This document shows positions 1 through 8,467 of a DNA stretch of 22,668 nt, one piece after another; the stretch's first letter is position 1, and each line of letters opens with the position of its first letter. Origin of the DNA: an uncultured Carnobacterium sp. (GTDB taxonomy: Bacteria; Bacillota; Bacilli; Lactobacillales; Aerococcaceae). The stretch is taken from contig CALJSD010000193.1 of the NCBI GenBank assembly GCA_937976325.1, positions 1 to 22,668 on the forward strand, in the 5' to 3' direction. A program made the translations under genes and the position numbers. Under the pieces are notes generated by a model. The model had not been told where the DNA came from and ran no database searches. It saw only the letters and a program-made list of their open reading frames with translations.

Positions 1-866
1 GACCATTTGCCAATATTGCGCATGGATGTAATAGTGTTATCGCGACGAAAATGGCCTTAACTTTGGCAGATTATACTGTGACAGAAGCAGGTTTTGGAGC
101 CGACCTTGGTGCTCAGAAGTTCCTGGATATCAAAGTGCCGGTTCTTGGAAAGAGTCCGGATGCAGTCGTAGTGGTAGCAACCATTCGTTCAACGAAGATG
201 CATGGCGGATTGTCTCTTGAAGAATTAGCGCAAGGAGAATCGCTTGAAGCGGTTCGCGAAGGATTCAAGAACGTAGCTAAACATATTGAGAATATTCAAC
301 AGTATGGTTTGCCTGTGGTGGTAGCGCTGAATGAATTTGTAACGGATACAAAAGCAGAACAAGAACTCTTTGCATCGCTTTGTCAGGAGTTTGGAGTTCC
401 TTGTATCATGACTGCGGTATGGGAAAAAGGTTCTAAGGGCGGTATTGAATTAGCACAGAAAGTTGTTGAACTCTGTGAAAGTGGCAAAGCTGCTTTTTAT
501 CCAACTTATAAAGAGAACCAACCAATTCAAGAAAAAATCGATGCAGTTGCTAAGAACATTTATGGAGCTACGAGAGTAAATTACACCCCTGAAGCATTAG
601 AACAATTGAAAGAGATTGAAGAGGCTGGATGGAATCATTTAAATGTATGCATTGCGAAAACACCGTATTCATTCTCAGACAACGCTAAGTTAAAAGGGCG
701 TCCAGAAAACTTTGAGATTACAATTCGTTCATTGATTCCAAAACTAGGTGCTGGATTTATTGTTGCGCTAACTGGAACAGTTTTAACGATGCCGGGACTT
801 CCTAAAGTTCCAGCAGCACTTGGAATTAGTGTTGATGACAATGGGAAAATTAATGGCTTATATTAA
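1..866 (+). CDS. fhs: Formate--tetrahydrofolate ligase, C-terminal half (5' end outside window)
   Basis: This enzyme joins formate to tetrahydrofolate using ATP, giving 10-formyl-THF for purine and formyl-Met synthesis in the cytoplasm. The reading frame is open from base 3, upstream of the first in-window ATG, and begins PFANIAHGCNSVIATKMAL, a block typical of the family. It continues with YTVTEAGFGADLGAQKF, GLPVVVALNEF and a C-terminal MPGLPKVPAA segment. About 287 residues are present of the roughly 555 usual for the monofunctional enzyme, so the N-terminal half with the ATP P-loop is missing only because of the window edge. It ends 20 nt before the ABC-F gene with no terminator between, so it probably heads the same operon as thyA and folA, which use the same folate pool. 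Confidence 0.95.
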   Translation, partial: PFANIAHGCNSVIATKMALTLADYTVTEAGFGADLGAQKFLDIKVPVLGKSPDAVVVVATIRSTKMHGGLSLEELAQGESLEAVREGFKNVAKHIENIQQYGLPVVVALNEFVTDTKAEQELFASLCQEFGVPCIMTAVWEKGSKGGIELAQKVVELCESGKAAFYPTYKENQPIQEKIDAVAKNIYGATRVNYTPEALEQLKEIEEAGWNHLNVCIAKTPYSFSDNAKLKGRPENFEITIRSLIPKLGAGFIVALTGTVLTMPGLPKVPAALGISVDDNGKINGLY

Positions 867-886
867 GAGACTTGAAAGGAGTTTGC

Positions 887-2776
887 ATGAAAGATTTTAG
901 AGTCGATCATTTGAAAAAATCTTATGGTGCGAAATCATTATTAGAAGACGTGTCCTTTATTATTAATGAAGGAGAACACGTAGGTTTAATCGGTCAAAAT
1001 GGGACTGGTAAGAGTACATTGTTATCTATTCTAGCAGGAGTTGATTTTGCCGAATCAGGAGACATCACAACGTCTAACGATTATAGAATTGGATACTTGT
1101 CTCAGCAACCAGAATTGGATGATGAAGATACAATTTTTGAAGCCCTATATAAAGGAGACCATCCAACATTAAAGGTCGTTCATGACTATGAAGAAGTGGT
1201 GGAACAATTACGCGAAAATCCAACTTCAGAAAGCCTCACAAAACGATACAGCGTCTTAGAACAAAAGATGAATGAAATCGATGGATGGCAAGTGGAAGTT
1301 CAAATTAAGACTATTCTTCAAAAGATGGGACTAACAGACATTCAGAAAAAAGTTGGAACGCTCTCTGGTGGACAGAAGAAGCGTGTTGGACTGGCAAAAG
1401 TATTGATGGAAGAACCGGATTTACTATTGCTCGATGAACCAACGAACCACTTAGACTTAGAAGCCATCGAATGGTTAGAGGGCTATTTAGCCAATTATAA
1501 AGGCGCGATGATGCTTGTTACTCACGACCGATACTTCTTAGAACGTGCGGTAACGCATATGTTTGAATTGGTAAATGGCCGAATCGAAGCTTATGAAGGA
1601 AACTATGAGTCGTACTTAGAGCAACGAAGCCAAAGAGAACAAATCGCAGCTCGCATGTCGCAGAAGCAAAAACGATTGTACTTGAGTGAATTAGAGTGGA
1701 TGCGTCAAGGGGCGCAGGCTCGTTCGACGAAACAACAAGCGCGTATTCATCGTTTTGAAGCGTTAGAAAAAGAAGTGAAACAGACGACTTCTCAAGATAA
1801 ATTGGTGATGGAATTCGACCAAGCGCGTATTGGGAAACGTGTCTTCCAAATGGAAGATGTCAGTCTTTCGATTAATGGACAACAAATCGTGAAGAATCTA
1901 GATTGGATTATTCAAAGTCAAGCGCGTGTCGGGATTGCTGGGGTGAATGGTGTTGGAAAATCTACTTTCCTAAATGCCATTGCCGGACAGATTCCATTTG
2001 ATAGTGGCCAGTTTGTTGTCGGTGAGACTGTTCGTATCGCATACTACAAACAACAAGATGAAGATATCCCAATGGATAAACAGCTCATCCAATATTTACG
2101 AGAAGAAGCCGAAGAAATCAAACGTGAAAACGGAGAAGTAGCTTCCATTTCAGAACTACTCGAGACATTCTTATTCCCAAGACATTTACATGGGGCTTAT
2201 ATCCATACATTGTCTGGAGGAGAGAGAAGACGACTCTACTTACTTCGCTTATTAATGACAAAACCAAATGTGTTATTATTAGACGAACCAACGAACGACT
2301 TGGATATCGATACATTAACCGTACTCGAGGACTTCTTAGAGTCGTTTAATGGAGCGGTTCTTATCGTATCCCATGATCGTTACTTCTTAGATAAGACGGT
2401 GGATCAATTATTTGTCATCCGAGGCGAAGGGCAAACCGAACTGTTCTACGGATCGATGAGTGAGTATTTAGAACAAGAAAAATCACTAGCAAAAGTGGCG
2501 GTGGAAACTCCTAAGGCAGAAGCACCAAAAGTGGAGGCGACAAAACCAGCTCCGGCTAAGAAGATGACGTATCAAGAGAAGAAAGAATGGGAGACGATAG
2601 AAGCGACCATTCAAGAACTCGAAGAAAAACTAGAATTCTTGCAAGAGGAAATGAGTGTTCATGCACAAGATTTTGCCAAACTACAAGAATTACAAGAGGA
2701 ATTAGACAAGACGGAAGAGGCGGCAAGTAAAGCTTACGAACGTTGGGAATATTTAGCAGAATTAGCAGGGAATTAA
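887..2776 (+). CDS. yfmR: ABC-F family ATPase, YfmR/Uup type
   Basis: This is a soluble twin-ATPase protein of the ABC-F family, whose members bind the ribosomal E site and rescue or protect stalled translation. It has 629 residues. Domain 1 has Walker A GQNGTGKST (36-44), signature LSGGQ (159-163) and Walker B with D183-E184. Domain 2 has GVNGVGKST (352-360), LSGGE (442-446) and D466-E467. A charged inter-domain linker lies between them. There are no membrane segments, which argues against a transporter. The C-terminus has an Ala/Pro/Lys linker and then a coiled coil from about residue 555 that begins MTYQEKKEWE, as in Uup and B. subtilis YfmR, both linked to relief of stalling at difficult peptides. 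The ATG at 887 is preferred over the TTG at 872 because AAAGGAG lies 5 nt before it. It sits between fhs and thyA with tiny gaps. The subfamily call is by resemblance; other ABC-F groups are possible. Confidence 0.88.
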   Translation: MKDFRVDHLKKSYGAKSLLEDVSFIINEGEHVGLIGQNGTGKSTLLSILAGVDFAESGDITTSNDYRIGYLSQQPELDDEDTIFEALYKGDHPTLKVVHDYEEVVEQLRENPTSESLTKRYSVLEQKMNEIDGWQVEVQIKTILQKMGLTDIQKKVGTLSGGQKKRVGLAKVLMEEPDLLLLDEPTNHLDLEAIEWLEGYLANYKGAMMLVTHDRYFLERAVTHMFELVNGRIEAYEGNYESYLEQRSQREQIAARMSQKQKRLYLSELEWMRQGAQARSTKQQARIHRFEALEKEVKQTTSQDKLVMEFDQARIGKRVFQMEDVSLSINGQQIVKNLDWIIQSQARVGIAGVNGVGKSTFLNAIAGQIPFDSGQFVVGETVRIAYYKQQDEDIPMDKQLIQYLREEAEEIKRENGEVASISELLETFLFPRHLHGAYIHTLSGGERRRLYLLRLLMTKPNVLLLDEPTNDLDIDTLTVLEDFLESFNGAVLIVSHDRYFLDKTVDQLFVIRGEGQTELFYGSMSEYLEQEKSLAKVAVETPKAEAPKVEATKPAPAKKMTYQEKKEWETIEATIQELEEKLEFLQEEMSVHAQDFAKLQELQEELDKTEEAASKAYERWEYLAELAGN

Positions 2777-2790
2777 AGAAAGGAACAGAT

Positions 2791-3738
2791 ATGACGAAAC
2801 AATATAAAGACTTACTAAGAAAGATTTTAGAAGAAGGAACGATTAAAACAGACCGTACTGGTACAGGTACAAAGAGTGTGTTCGGATACCAAATGCGTTT
2901 TGACTTACAAAAAGGATTTCCACTGTTAACAACAAAACGTGTAGCGTTCGGTTTAATTAAGAGCGAGTTACTATGGTTCTTACATGGCGATACAAATATC
3001 AAATACTTATTAGAACATAACAACCATATCTGGGATGAATGGGCGTTTGAGCGTTATGTTTCTTCTCCAAAATACACTGGTCCTGATATGACAGACTTTG
3101 GACGTCGCTGCTTACAAGACGAAGCGTTCAACGAAGTATACCAAGAAGTGAAGAAGGACTTCTGTGAAAAAATCTTAACGGATGATGCGTTTGCGGCTGA
3201 ATTCGGTGAACTTGGAAATATTTACGGTTCACAATGGCGTCACTGGAAAACAACAAAGGGTGAGACGATTGACCAAATCGCAGACTTACTGAACTTATTG
3301 AAGAATTCTCCAGATTCACGTCGAATGATTGTATCCGCATGGAATCCAGAAGATGTGCCTAGCATGGCGCTTCCTCCATGTCACACAATGTTCCAATTCT
3401 ACGTTGCTGACGGTAAATTAAGCTGCCAATTATATCAACGTAGTGCGGATGTGTTCTTAGGAGTCCCTTTTAATATAGCAAGTTACGCCTTATTAACTCA
3501 TTTAATCGCAAATGAAGTAGGCTTAGAAGTGGGTGAATTCGTTCATACATTAGGCGATGCGCATATTTACTTAAACCATATGGAACAAGTTGAAACGCAA
3601 TTAGCGCGTGAAGAAAGAGAATTACCAACACTCGTATTAAAACATCCTGAAAAATCAATGTTTGATATCGATGTTGATGATGTGATTGTAGAAGGATACA
3701 ATCCACATCCAACGATTAAAGCACCGATTGCCGTGTAA
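2791..3738 (+). CDS. thyA: Thymidylate synthase
   Basis: ThyA methylates dUMP to dTMP with methylene-THF and releases dihydrofolate, the substrate of the FolA encoded next. The protein has 315 residues, close to the long L. casei enzyme (316) and about 50 longer than E. coli ThyA. The extra segment lies before the GNIYGSQWRHW block. The phosphate-binding Arg is R22 in KTDRTGTGT, and the nucleophile is C197 in ALPPCHTMFQFYV. The QRSADVFLGVPFNIASYALL block is intact. I chose the ATG at 2791 because GAAAGGAA lies just upstream; the longer frame opening at 2743 overlaps the ABC-F gene and adds residues foreign to the family. It begins 14 nt after the ABC-F stop and ends 15 nt before folA, so it is co-transcribed. 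Confidence 0.97.
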   Translation: MTKQYKDLLRKILEEGTIKTDRTGTGTKSVFGYQMRFDLQKGFPLLTTKRVAFGLIKSELLWFLHGDTNIKYLLEHNNHIWDEWAFERYVSSPKYTGPDMTDFGRRCLQDEAFNEVYQEVKKDFCEKILTDDAFAAEFGELGNIYGSQWRHWKTTKGETIDQIADLLNLLKNSPDSRRMIVSAWNPEDVPSMALPPCHTMFQFYVADGKLSCQLYQRSADVFLGVPFNIASYALLTHLIANEVGLEVGEFVHTLGDAHIYLNHMEQVETQLAREERELPTLVLKHPEKSMFDIDVDDVIVEGYNPHPTIKAPIAV

Positions 3739-3753
3739 TGCTGGAGGAGACAG

Positions 3754-4251
3754 ATGTTAATTTATATTTGGGCTCAAGATGAACAAGGGCTTGTTGGAAA
3801 AGACAACACGCTTCCTTGGCGATTGCCGAATGATTTTAAATTCTTTAAAGAAGTGACAATGGGGCAAACCATTCTCATGGGTCGTAAAACGTTTGAAGGG
3901 ATGGGGAGTCGCTTGCTTCCAGGACGTCAAACCATTCTTCTTACAAGAAGTGACGATTATGAAGTGCCAGGCGCTGAAGTCGTGACAGATGTAAAAGAGA
4001 TTGTCGAAGATGCCAAACACGAGGACATTTATGTGTGCGGTGGTGCAGAAGTCTACCGTCTTCTAAAAGACCATGTGGAGCTTTTATACTGCACACGAAT
4101 CCATCATACATTTGAAGGGGATACGTATTTCCCAACCGATTTTCCATGGGGCGATTTCGTGAAAGTGAAATCACTCGAAGGTGAAGTGGATGAAAAAAAT
4201 GTCTACCCACATACGTTTGAAATCTACGAGAGAAAAGAGGAAACTCTATGA
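3754..4251 (+). CDS. folA: Dihydrofolate reductase
   Basis: FolA reduces dihydrofolate to THF with NADPH, closing the cycle opened by ThyA, and it is the trimethoprim target. The protein has 165 residues, normal for chromosomal DHFR. The substrate-binding acid is D27 in PWRLPNDFKFFK, the Rossmann-like cofactor contacts include GRKTFEGMG and the YVCGGAEVY glycine pair, and the C-terminal YPHTFEIYER strand is complete. The start at 3754 has GGAGGAG 4 nt upstream. The stop overlaps the ung start as ATGA, so the two are translationally coupled. Nothing suggests a plasmid-borne dfr variant: size and position beside thyA are those of the housekeeping gene. I cannot judge drug susceptibility from this sequence. 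Confidence 0.96.
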   Translation: MLIYIWAQDEQGLVGKDNTLPWRLPNDFKFFKEVTMGQTILMGRKTFEGMGSRLLPGRQTILLTRSDDYEVPGAEVVTDVKEIVEDAKHEDIYVCGGAEVYRLLKDHVELLYCTRIHHTFEGDTYFPTDFPWGDFVKVKSLEGEVDEKNVYPHTFEIYERKEETL

Positions 4252-4904
4252 CAACATGGCATGATGTCATTGGCGAGGAGAAGGAAAAAGAATATTTCCA
4301 TGCAGTACGTTCCTTTGAACAAAGCGAGCGAAATCATCATAAAGTATTTCCGGCTGCTGAGAATGTCTTTAAGGCCTTGGAACTGACACCGTTTGATAAC
4401 GTGAAAGTAGTCATTCTTGGTCAAGATCCTTATCATGGTGACGGCCAAGCACATGGCCTTAGTTTCTCGGTACAAAAAGGAATCGCCTTGCCACCTTCAT
4501 TACTGAATATTTATAAGGAACTTGAAAGCGACCTAGGGATTCCAGTTGCCAAGAGTGGGGATTTAACTGCTTGGGCAAAACAAGGAGTGTTGCTTTTGAA
4601 CACGGTATTAACGGTTCGTGCACACGAGGCGAATAGCCATCGTGGTCAAGGGTGGGAAACTTTTACGGATGCAGTGATTACTTCTCTTAATCAAAGTGAT
4701 CATCCAATCGTCTTTGTCTTGTGGGGGAAACCTGCTCAATCAAAAGAAAAGCTCATTACCAATCCGAATCATTTGATTTTGAAGGCACCACATCCAAGTC
4801 CTTTATCGTCATACCGTGGTTTCTTTGGTAGTAAACCATTTAGTCAAATTAATGCATTTTTAGAAAAAACAGGACAACAGCCAATTGATTGGCGAGTAGA
4901 GTAA
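4248..4904 (+). CDS. ung: Uracil-DNA glycosylase, family 1
   Basis: Ung cuts uracil from DNA, the first step of base excision repair after cytosine deamination or dUTP incorporation. The 218-residue protein has the catalytic water-activating motif GQDPYHGDGQAHGLSFSV with D60, and the minor-groove loop HPSPLS with H182. Full length is normal (E. coli has 229). The start overlaps the folA stop by 4 nt. Placement after thyA and folA makes sense: low thymidylate raises dUTP and uracil in DNA, so synthesis and removal are expressed together. That functional reading is inference from gene order. The stop codon lies inside the stem of the operon terminator. Confidence 0.97.
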   Translation: MTTWHDVIGEEKEKEYFHAVRSFEQSERNHHKVFPAAENVFKALELTPFDNVKVVILGQDPYHGDGQAHGLSFSVQKGIALPPSLLNIYKELESDLGIPVAKSGDLTAWAKQGVLLLNTVLTVRAHEANSHRGQGWETFTDAVITSLNQSDHPIVFVLWGKPAQSKEKLITNPNHLILKAPHPSPLSSYRGFFGSKPFSQINAFLEKTGQQPIDWRVE

Positions 4905-4934
4905 GTGGAATCTCCCCACTTGCTCTATTTTTTT
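4897..4934 (+). terminator. Rho-independent terminator after ung
   Basis: Bases 4897-4908 pair with 4916-4927 (12 bp with one G-U pair, 7-nt loop), followed by a run of T to 4934. The 5' arm overlaps the ung stop codon. It ends the fhs-to-ung operon. Confidence 0.9.
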
Positions 4935-4962
4935 GCCTTTAGTATGAAGTTTATGGTACGAT
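4933..4962 (+). promoter_or_regulatory. Probable sigma-A promoter for the LPNTG adhesin
   Basis: TTGCCT (4933-4938) and TACGAT (4957-4962) are separated by 18 bp. The start site would fall about 25 nt before the ATG at 4995, just after the ung terminator. Predicted by eye only. Confidence 0.55.
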
Positions 4963-4994
4963 AATGAAAACGGTTTAAAGAGAGAAGGGTTTAT

Positions 4995-6623
4995 ATGAAG
5001 AAAAAGAGTAAATGGTTTGGTTTATTCGCAACTTTATTGGTGATTTTATCATTGGTGTTTTTCGGAAACACTTCGGCCAAAGCGGCTGAAGCAAAAGAAC
5101 TACAGAATGTAATTTCAGGATTAGAACTTCTTGATCAATCGGATACAAAATTAAGTCCCGATGCAAATGGAGTCTATCAAATTCTTACAAATAGAGCCTA
5201 TAAATTAAGAGCGGTATTCGACTTAGAGCATTACAATGGCGATATTCAAAATGGTGATTTCTTTAAATTAAAAGTGCCTGCTGAGATTACATTCTACGAT
5301 AATCATGATGTGGAATTAGTGGACTTAGCAACGAACGTACCAATTGCAGATGCACATTTTGAAGGGCACGGGGATAACCAAGGTGGAACAATTACAGTAA
5401 CATTGAAGAAACTTGACCAATATTTAGCAGCAAAGGGTGCGGATACAGTTAAAGAGGTCAAAGGAACTTTGGCTTTAAACTTCTTATATAAAAAGAATGT
5501 ATCTAATCAACCTGTAACATTTGACTCACCTTCAATGCAAACAACGATTACACAAACGTATAATGTTCAAACTCTTTCAGAAGAAACTGATCCAATCGGG
5601 AAAGAAAACTTTGCGAAAATTGGTGGACAAGCAGCTAATAAAGCTTGGACATCAGCAAAATTAGAAGCTGCTGGATCAAAAGGTTCTGGACAATATGTTT
5701 CTGAGTGGAAAGTACGTGTGAATACAAGCGGAGAAAACTTAGGGGACAACTTAGTTTTAACAGATACATTACCAAGTGACCCGTCTACTGCTTCAATTCA
5801 ATATATTCCAGAATCATTAGTGGTATACAACGCTCCTTCAATGACAGAATCAACTTCTGGTAAAGAAGGCGATTTTGTACAATTAGTAGAAGGAACAGAC
5901 TACACAGTTAACTGGAACGAAAACTATACAAACTTTACAATCACTTTCAACGATGGAAGCAAGAAATACTATGTCACTTACGACACAACAACTCCAAACG
6001 ATGGAAGTAAAGTTCAAAATATGGTTTCTGTTGCAAAAGCAGACGGAACGCCAGTCACTCGTCGTACAAACACAACTGAAACAACATTCACAGCCAGTGC
6101 AACTTCATTATTCTCAGGTACGATTGAAGCAACAAGCGCTTATACTGTTAAAGTAAGTAAAGTGGATACTAAAACATTGAATCCTGTAGCAGGGGCTGTC
6201 TATGTGATTACAGATCCAGATGGAAATACAGTTGAAGTGACTACTGATGCAGAAGGACATGCTGTTTCTCCACAATTCGATGAAAAATATGCTGGAAAAG
6301 AATTCAAGATTAAAGAGAAAACTGCTCCAGAAGGTTACGAATTAGACGAAACAGAATATACAGTGACACTTGGTCAAAACGAAAGTATCTTACACGTGAA
6401 AGACACTCCTAAAGAGGAAGAAGCAACTACAACAACTACAACAACTGAAGAGACTACTGTAACAACGGTTGAAGAACCAACAACGACATCAACAGTAGAA
6501 GAACTTCCAAATACAGGTACAGGCAACCAAACAATCTATATGGTGATTGGTGCATTACTAGTAGTTGCGGCAGTTGGCGTATTAGTCTTCGCTAAGAAAA
6601 AAGACTCAGATGAAGATAAATAA
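4995..6623 (+). CDS. LPXTG cell-wall-anchored adhesin with MSCRAMM-like head and one CnaB domain
   Basis: This is a secreted 542-residue surface protein covalently linked to peptidoglycan by sortase. The N-terminus is a signal peptide (basic MKKKSKW, hydrophobic core 8-23, likely cut after AKA at 30). Residues about 35-180 and 190-370 look like the two Ig-like lobes of MSCRAMM/collagen-adhesin heads (for example GDFFKLKVPAEITFY and YVSEWKVRVN). Residues about 383-472 form a CnaB/SpaA-type domain with the E-box KEKTAPEGYE. A Thr/Glu-rich wall spacer follows, then LPNTG (504-508), a hydrophobic segment and the tail KKKDSDEDK. Possible isopeptide residues are K386, E441 and D470. There is one stalk repeat only, so it is short for the class. 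No sortase gene is nearby. The ligand cannot be told from sequence. It is a single-gene unit with its own promoter and terminator. Confidence 0.9.
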   Translation: MKKKSKWFGLFATLLVILSLVFFGNTSAKAAEAKELQNVISGLELLDQSDTKLSPDANGVYQILTNRAYKLRAVFDLEHYNGDIQNGDFFKLKVPAEITFYDNHDVELVDLATNVPIADAHFEGHGDNQGGTITVTLKKLDQYLAAKGADTVKEVKGTLALNFLYKKNVSNQPVTFDSPSMQTTITQTYNVQTLSEETDPIGKENFAKIGGQAANKAWTSAKLEAAGSKGSGQYVSEWKVRVNTSGENLGDNLVLTDTLPSDPSTASIQYIPESLVVYNAPSMTESTSGKEGDFVQLVEGTDYTVNWNENYTNFTITFNDGSKKYYVTYDTTTPNDGSKVQNMVSVAKADGTPVTRRTNTTETTFTASATSLFSGTIEATSAYTVKVSKVDTKTLNPVAGAVYVITDPDGNTVEVTTDAEGHAVSPQFDEKYAGKEFKIKEKTAPEGYELDETEYTVTLGQNESILHVKDTPKEEEATTTTTTTEETTVTTVEEPTTTSTVEELPNTGTGNQTIYMVIGALLVVAAVGVLVFAKKKDSDEDK

Positions 6624-6640
6624 CAATCCATAACCAAATG

Positions 6641-6672
6641 AAAGACTGACAAGTTTCTGGTCAGTCTTTTTT
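6641..6672 (+). terminator. Rho-independent terminator after the adhesin gene
   Basis: AAAGACTGAC (6641-6650) pairs perfectly with GTCAGTCTTT (6660-6669), with a 9-nt loop and a T-run to 6672. Confidence 0.93.
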
Positions 6673-6696
6673 AGCTCTAAAATATCCAAATTCCGA

Positions 6697-6725
6697 TTGA
6701 AGTCCGCTTTTAGGAGGAGTACAAT
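6697..6725 (+). promoter_or_regulatory. Probable sigma-A promoter for the membrane-protein gene at 6765
   Basis: TTGAAG (6697-6702) and TACAAT (6720-6725) are exactly 17 bp apart, 40 nt before the start codon. Confidence 0.65.
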
Positions 6726-6764
6726 AGAAGTAGATAGAAGAAACGTTGAAATGGAGGGATAATG

Positions 6765-7205
6765 ATGAAAAAGATAATGTTAATCTACTATAATATAGTC
6801 GCTGTTTTAACCATTCTCTATTTAGTATTGACAGCTTATTTGATGAACTTTGGAAATCCATTTATAACAAGCCAAGGATGGCATGTTGTGATTCTTAGTG
6901 CACTCATCTTAGTCATTATATTTGGAATGGAATTTGCGAAGAAGAAGTTTCCAGATGACTTCTTCGAATTTATTATTGAAAATGCCGGATTACTTTGTAT
7001 CGCCTGGCTCACATTAGTCGTTCGAGCGTTTGGAGTGACTGTTTTAAAACACGCTACAGACTTAGCACTTGATGATTGGATGCAACAAGTAATCCAACGA
7101 GCAGGCGTTGTACAGATTGGGATATTTGCTATCACCAATGGAATCGTGGTCGCAAAAATCATTCGTCACTTCATTAGAAAAAGAAGTTTAGTCAATAATG
7201 AGTAA
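6765..7205 (+). CDS. Small integral membrane protein, function unknown
   Basis: I do not recognise this gene. The 146-residue product shows four hydrophobic stretches (about 6-26, 40-56, 72-91 and 113-131), with basic segments such as EFAKKKFPDD and HFIRKRSLVNNE next to them, so it is predicted to be a four-helix membrane protein. No signal peptidase site, metal motif or enzyme motif is visible. Two ATGs stand in tandem at 6762 and 6765; the second is preferred because GGAGGG (6753-6758) is 6 nt from it. The gene has its own promoter and terminator, so it is a single-gene unit between the adhesin and dinB. Neighbours give no clue to function. Confidence 0.75.
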   Translation: MKKIMLIYYNIVAVLTILYLVLTAYLMNFGNPFITSQGWHVVILSALILVIIFGMEFAKKKFPDDFFEFIIENAGLLCIAWLTLVVRAFGVTVLKHATDLALDDWMQQVIQRAGVVQIGIFAITNGIVVAKIIRHFIRKRSLVNNE

Positions 7206-7213
7206 AGACAGAG

Positions 7214-7240
7214 CGGGATGCCAATGTGCATTCCGTTTTT
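7214..7240 (+). terminator. Rho-independent terminator after the membrane-protein gene
   Basis: CGGGATGC (7214-7221) pairs with GCATTCCG (7228-7235) with one G-U pair and a 6-nt loop, followed by five T, one A and five more T. Confidence 0.8.
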
Positions 7241-7298
7241 ATTTTTAGCAAAAAATCGATAAGATAGAAATGAGAACAGAGTAGAAAGTGGGGATATG

Positions 7299-8357
7299 AT
7301 GCGAAAGATTTTACATGTGGATATGGATGCATTTTTCGCATCAGTGGAACAAAGGGACCATCCTGAGTGGAGAGGGAAGCCTGTGATTGTCGGTGGAAAA
7401 CCAAACCATCGCGGAGTTGTGTCGACTTGTTCATACGAGGCGAGGGCTTTTGGCGTGCGTTCTGCGATACCTACAGCAAAAGCGATGAAACTCTGCCCGC
7501 AAGCTATCCTCACACCTGGACGATATGATTTGTATAAAGAAGTTTCTGCTCAGGTGCATGAAGTGTTTCGTACTTACACAGATTTAATCGAACCGCTCTC
7601 GATTGATGAAGCCTATTTAGATGTCACGGATAATAAAAAAGGGATGACGTCTGCGACCATGATTGCACACGCGATTCAAAAGGATGTCTATGAGAAAGTC
7701 GGACTAACTTGTTCAGTAGGAGTGTCCTTTAATAAGTTTCTCGCGAAAATGGCATCAGGCTATCATAAGCCTTCAGGAGTGACGGTGATTACACCAGAAA
7801 ATGCCAAAGAATTCATTCGAACAATTCCTATTGAAGATTTCTATGGAGTTGGAAAAGTGAGTGCGGAAAAATTAAAACAGGCAGGGATTTTAACAGGAGA
7901 AGATCTCTTTCAGTTCTCTAAGGAAGAACTGGAGAAGAAGTTTGGTAACCTTGGTCCACGATTATACTTACAAGTTCGAGGAGAGTCGAATGATCAACTG
8001 ACGCTTCATCGGGAACGGAAATCCATTGGAACCGAACGGACATTAATTAAAGATACAACCGACCATGGCATACTAACAGGATACTTGGAGGAGTTTGCAG
8101 AAGAATTAGAACGCATGCTGAAGAAGAGAAGTCTGGCTTGTAGAACAGTCACACTGAAGTTGAGAGATTTGGAATTTAATACAATGACGAAGAGTGTTAC
8201 AATGCGTGACTATTTGAATAAGCAAGATGAAATCTATGCCATTGCATTGCAGTTGTTTGAGGAAATGATGGAAGAACGCCCGATAAGACTAATAGGTCTT
8301 ACCGTTTCGCATCTTGAAAATACAAATAGACTCTATAAACAATTAAAACTGTTTTAA
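7299..8357 (+). CDS. dinB: DNA polymerase IV (Y-family translesion polymerase)
   Basis: DinB is a low-fidelity polymerase that copies past damaged bases. The 352-residue protein has the Y-family palm motifs DMDAFFASVEQRD at the N-terminus and SIDEAYLD, which carry the metal-binding acids. It also has YEARAFGVRSAIPTAKA in the fingers, a helix-hairpin-helix region (FYGVGKVSAEKLKQAGI) and a little-finger domain (RKSIGTERTL). It ends in QLKLF, a textbook beta-clamp-binding peptide placed at the very last residues. ATGs stand at 7296 and 7299; the second gives better spacing from AAAGTGGGG. I found no convincing LexA box upstream, so SOS control is not shown. It appears to be a single-gene unit before the pdh promoter region. 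Confidence 0.95.
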   Translation: MRKILHVDMDAFFASVEQRDHPEWRGKPVIVGGKPNHRGVVSTCSYEARAFGVRSAIPTAKAMKLCPQAILTPGRYDLYKEVSAQVHEVFRTYTDLIEPLSIDEAYLDVTDNKKGMTSATMIAHAIQKDVYEKVGLTCSVGVSFNKFLAKMASGYHKPSGVTVITPENAKEFIRTIPIEDFYGVGKVSAEKLKQAGILTGEDLFQFSKEELEKKFGNLGPRLYLQVRGESNDQLTLHRERKSIGTERTLIKDTTDHGILTGYLEEFAEELERMLKKRSLACRTVTLKLRDLEFNTMTKSVTMRDYLNKQDEIYAIALQLFEEMMEERPIRLIGLTVSHLENTNRLYKQLKLF

Positions 8358-8467
8358 AATATTAGTACAGTTTCCGTCAACAGACTAGTACAGTTTCATT
8401 GTGAAAATCAAGAAAATAGTTACTGAAAAATACTGAAAACAGAAAAACGATTGAACAAATCAGAATA

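Noticed and set aside
2556..3023. A 155-codon antisense frame under the ABC-F and thyA genes, and other antisense frames
   Set aside because: They mirror well-conserved coding genes, show no family resemblance and lack ribosome-binding sites.
7241..7298. A LexA (SOS) box upstream of dinB
   Set aside because: Only one half-site-like GAAC is present, with no matching GTTC at the right spacing.
8440..8458. A catabolite-responsive element upstream of pdhA
   Set aside because: The CG core is there, but too many consensus positions fail on both sides.
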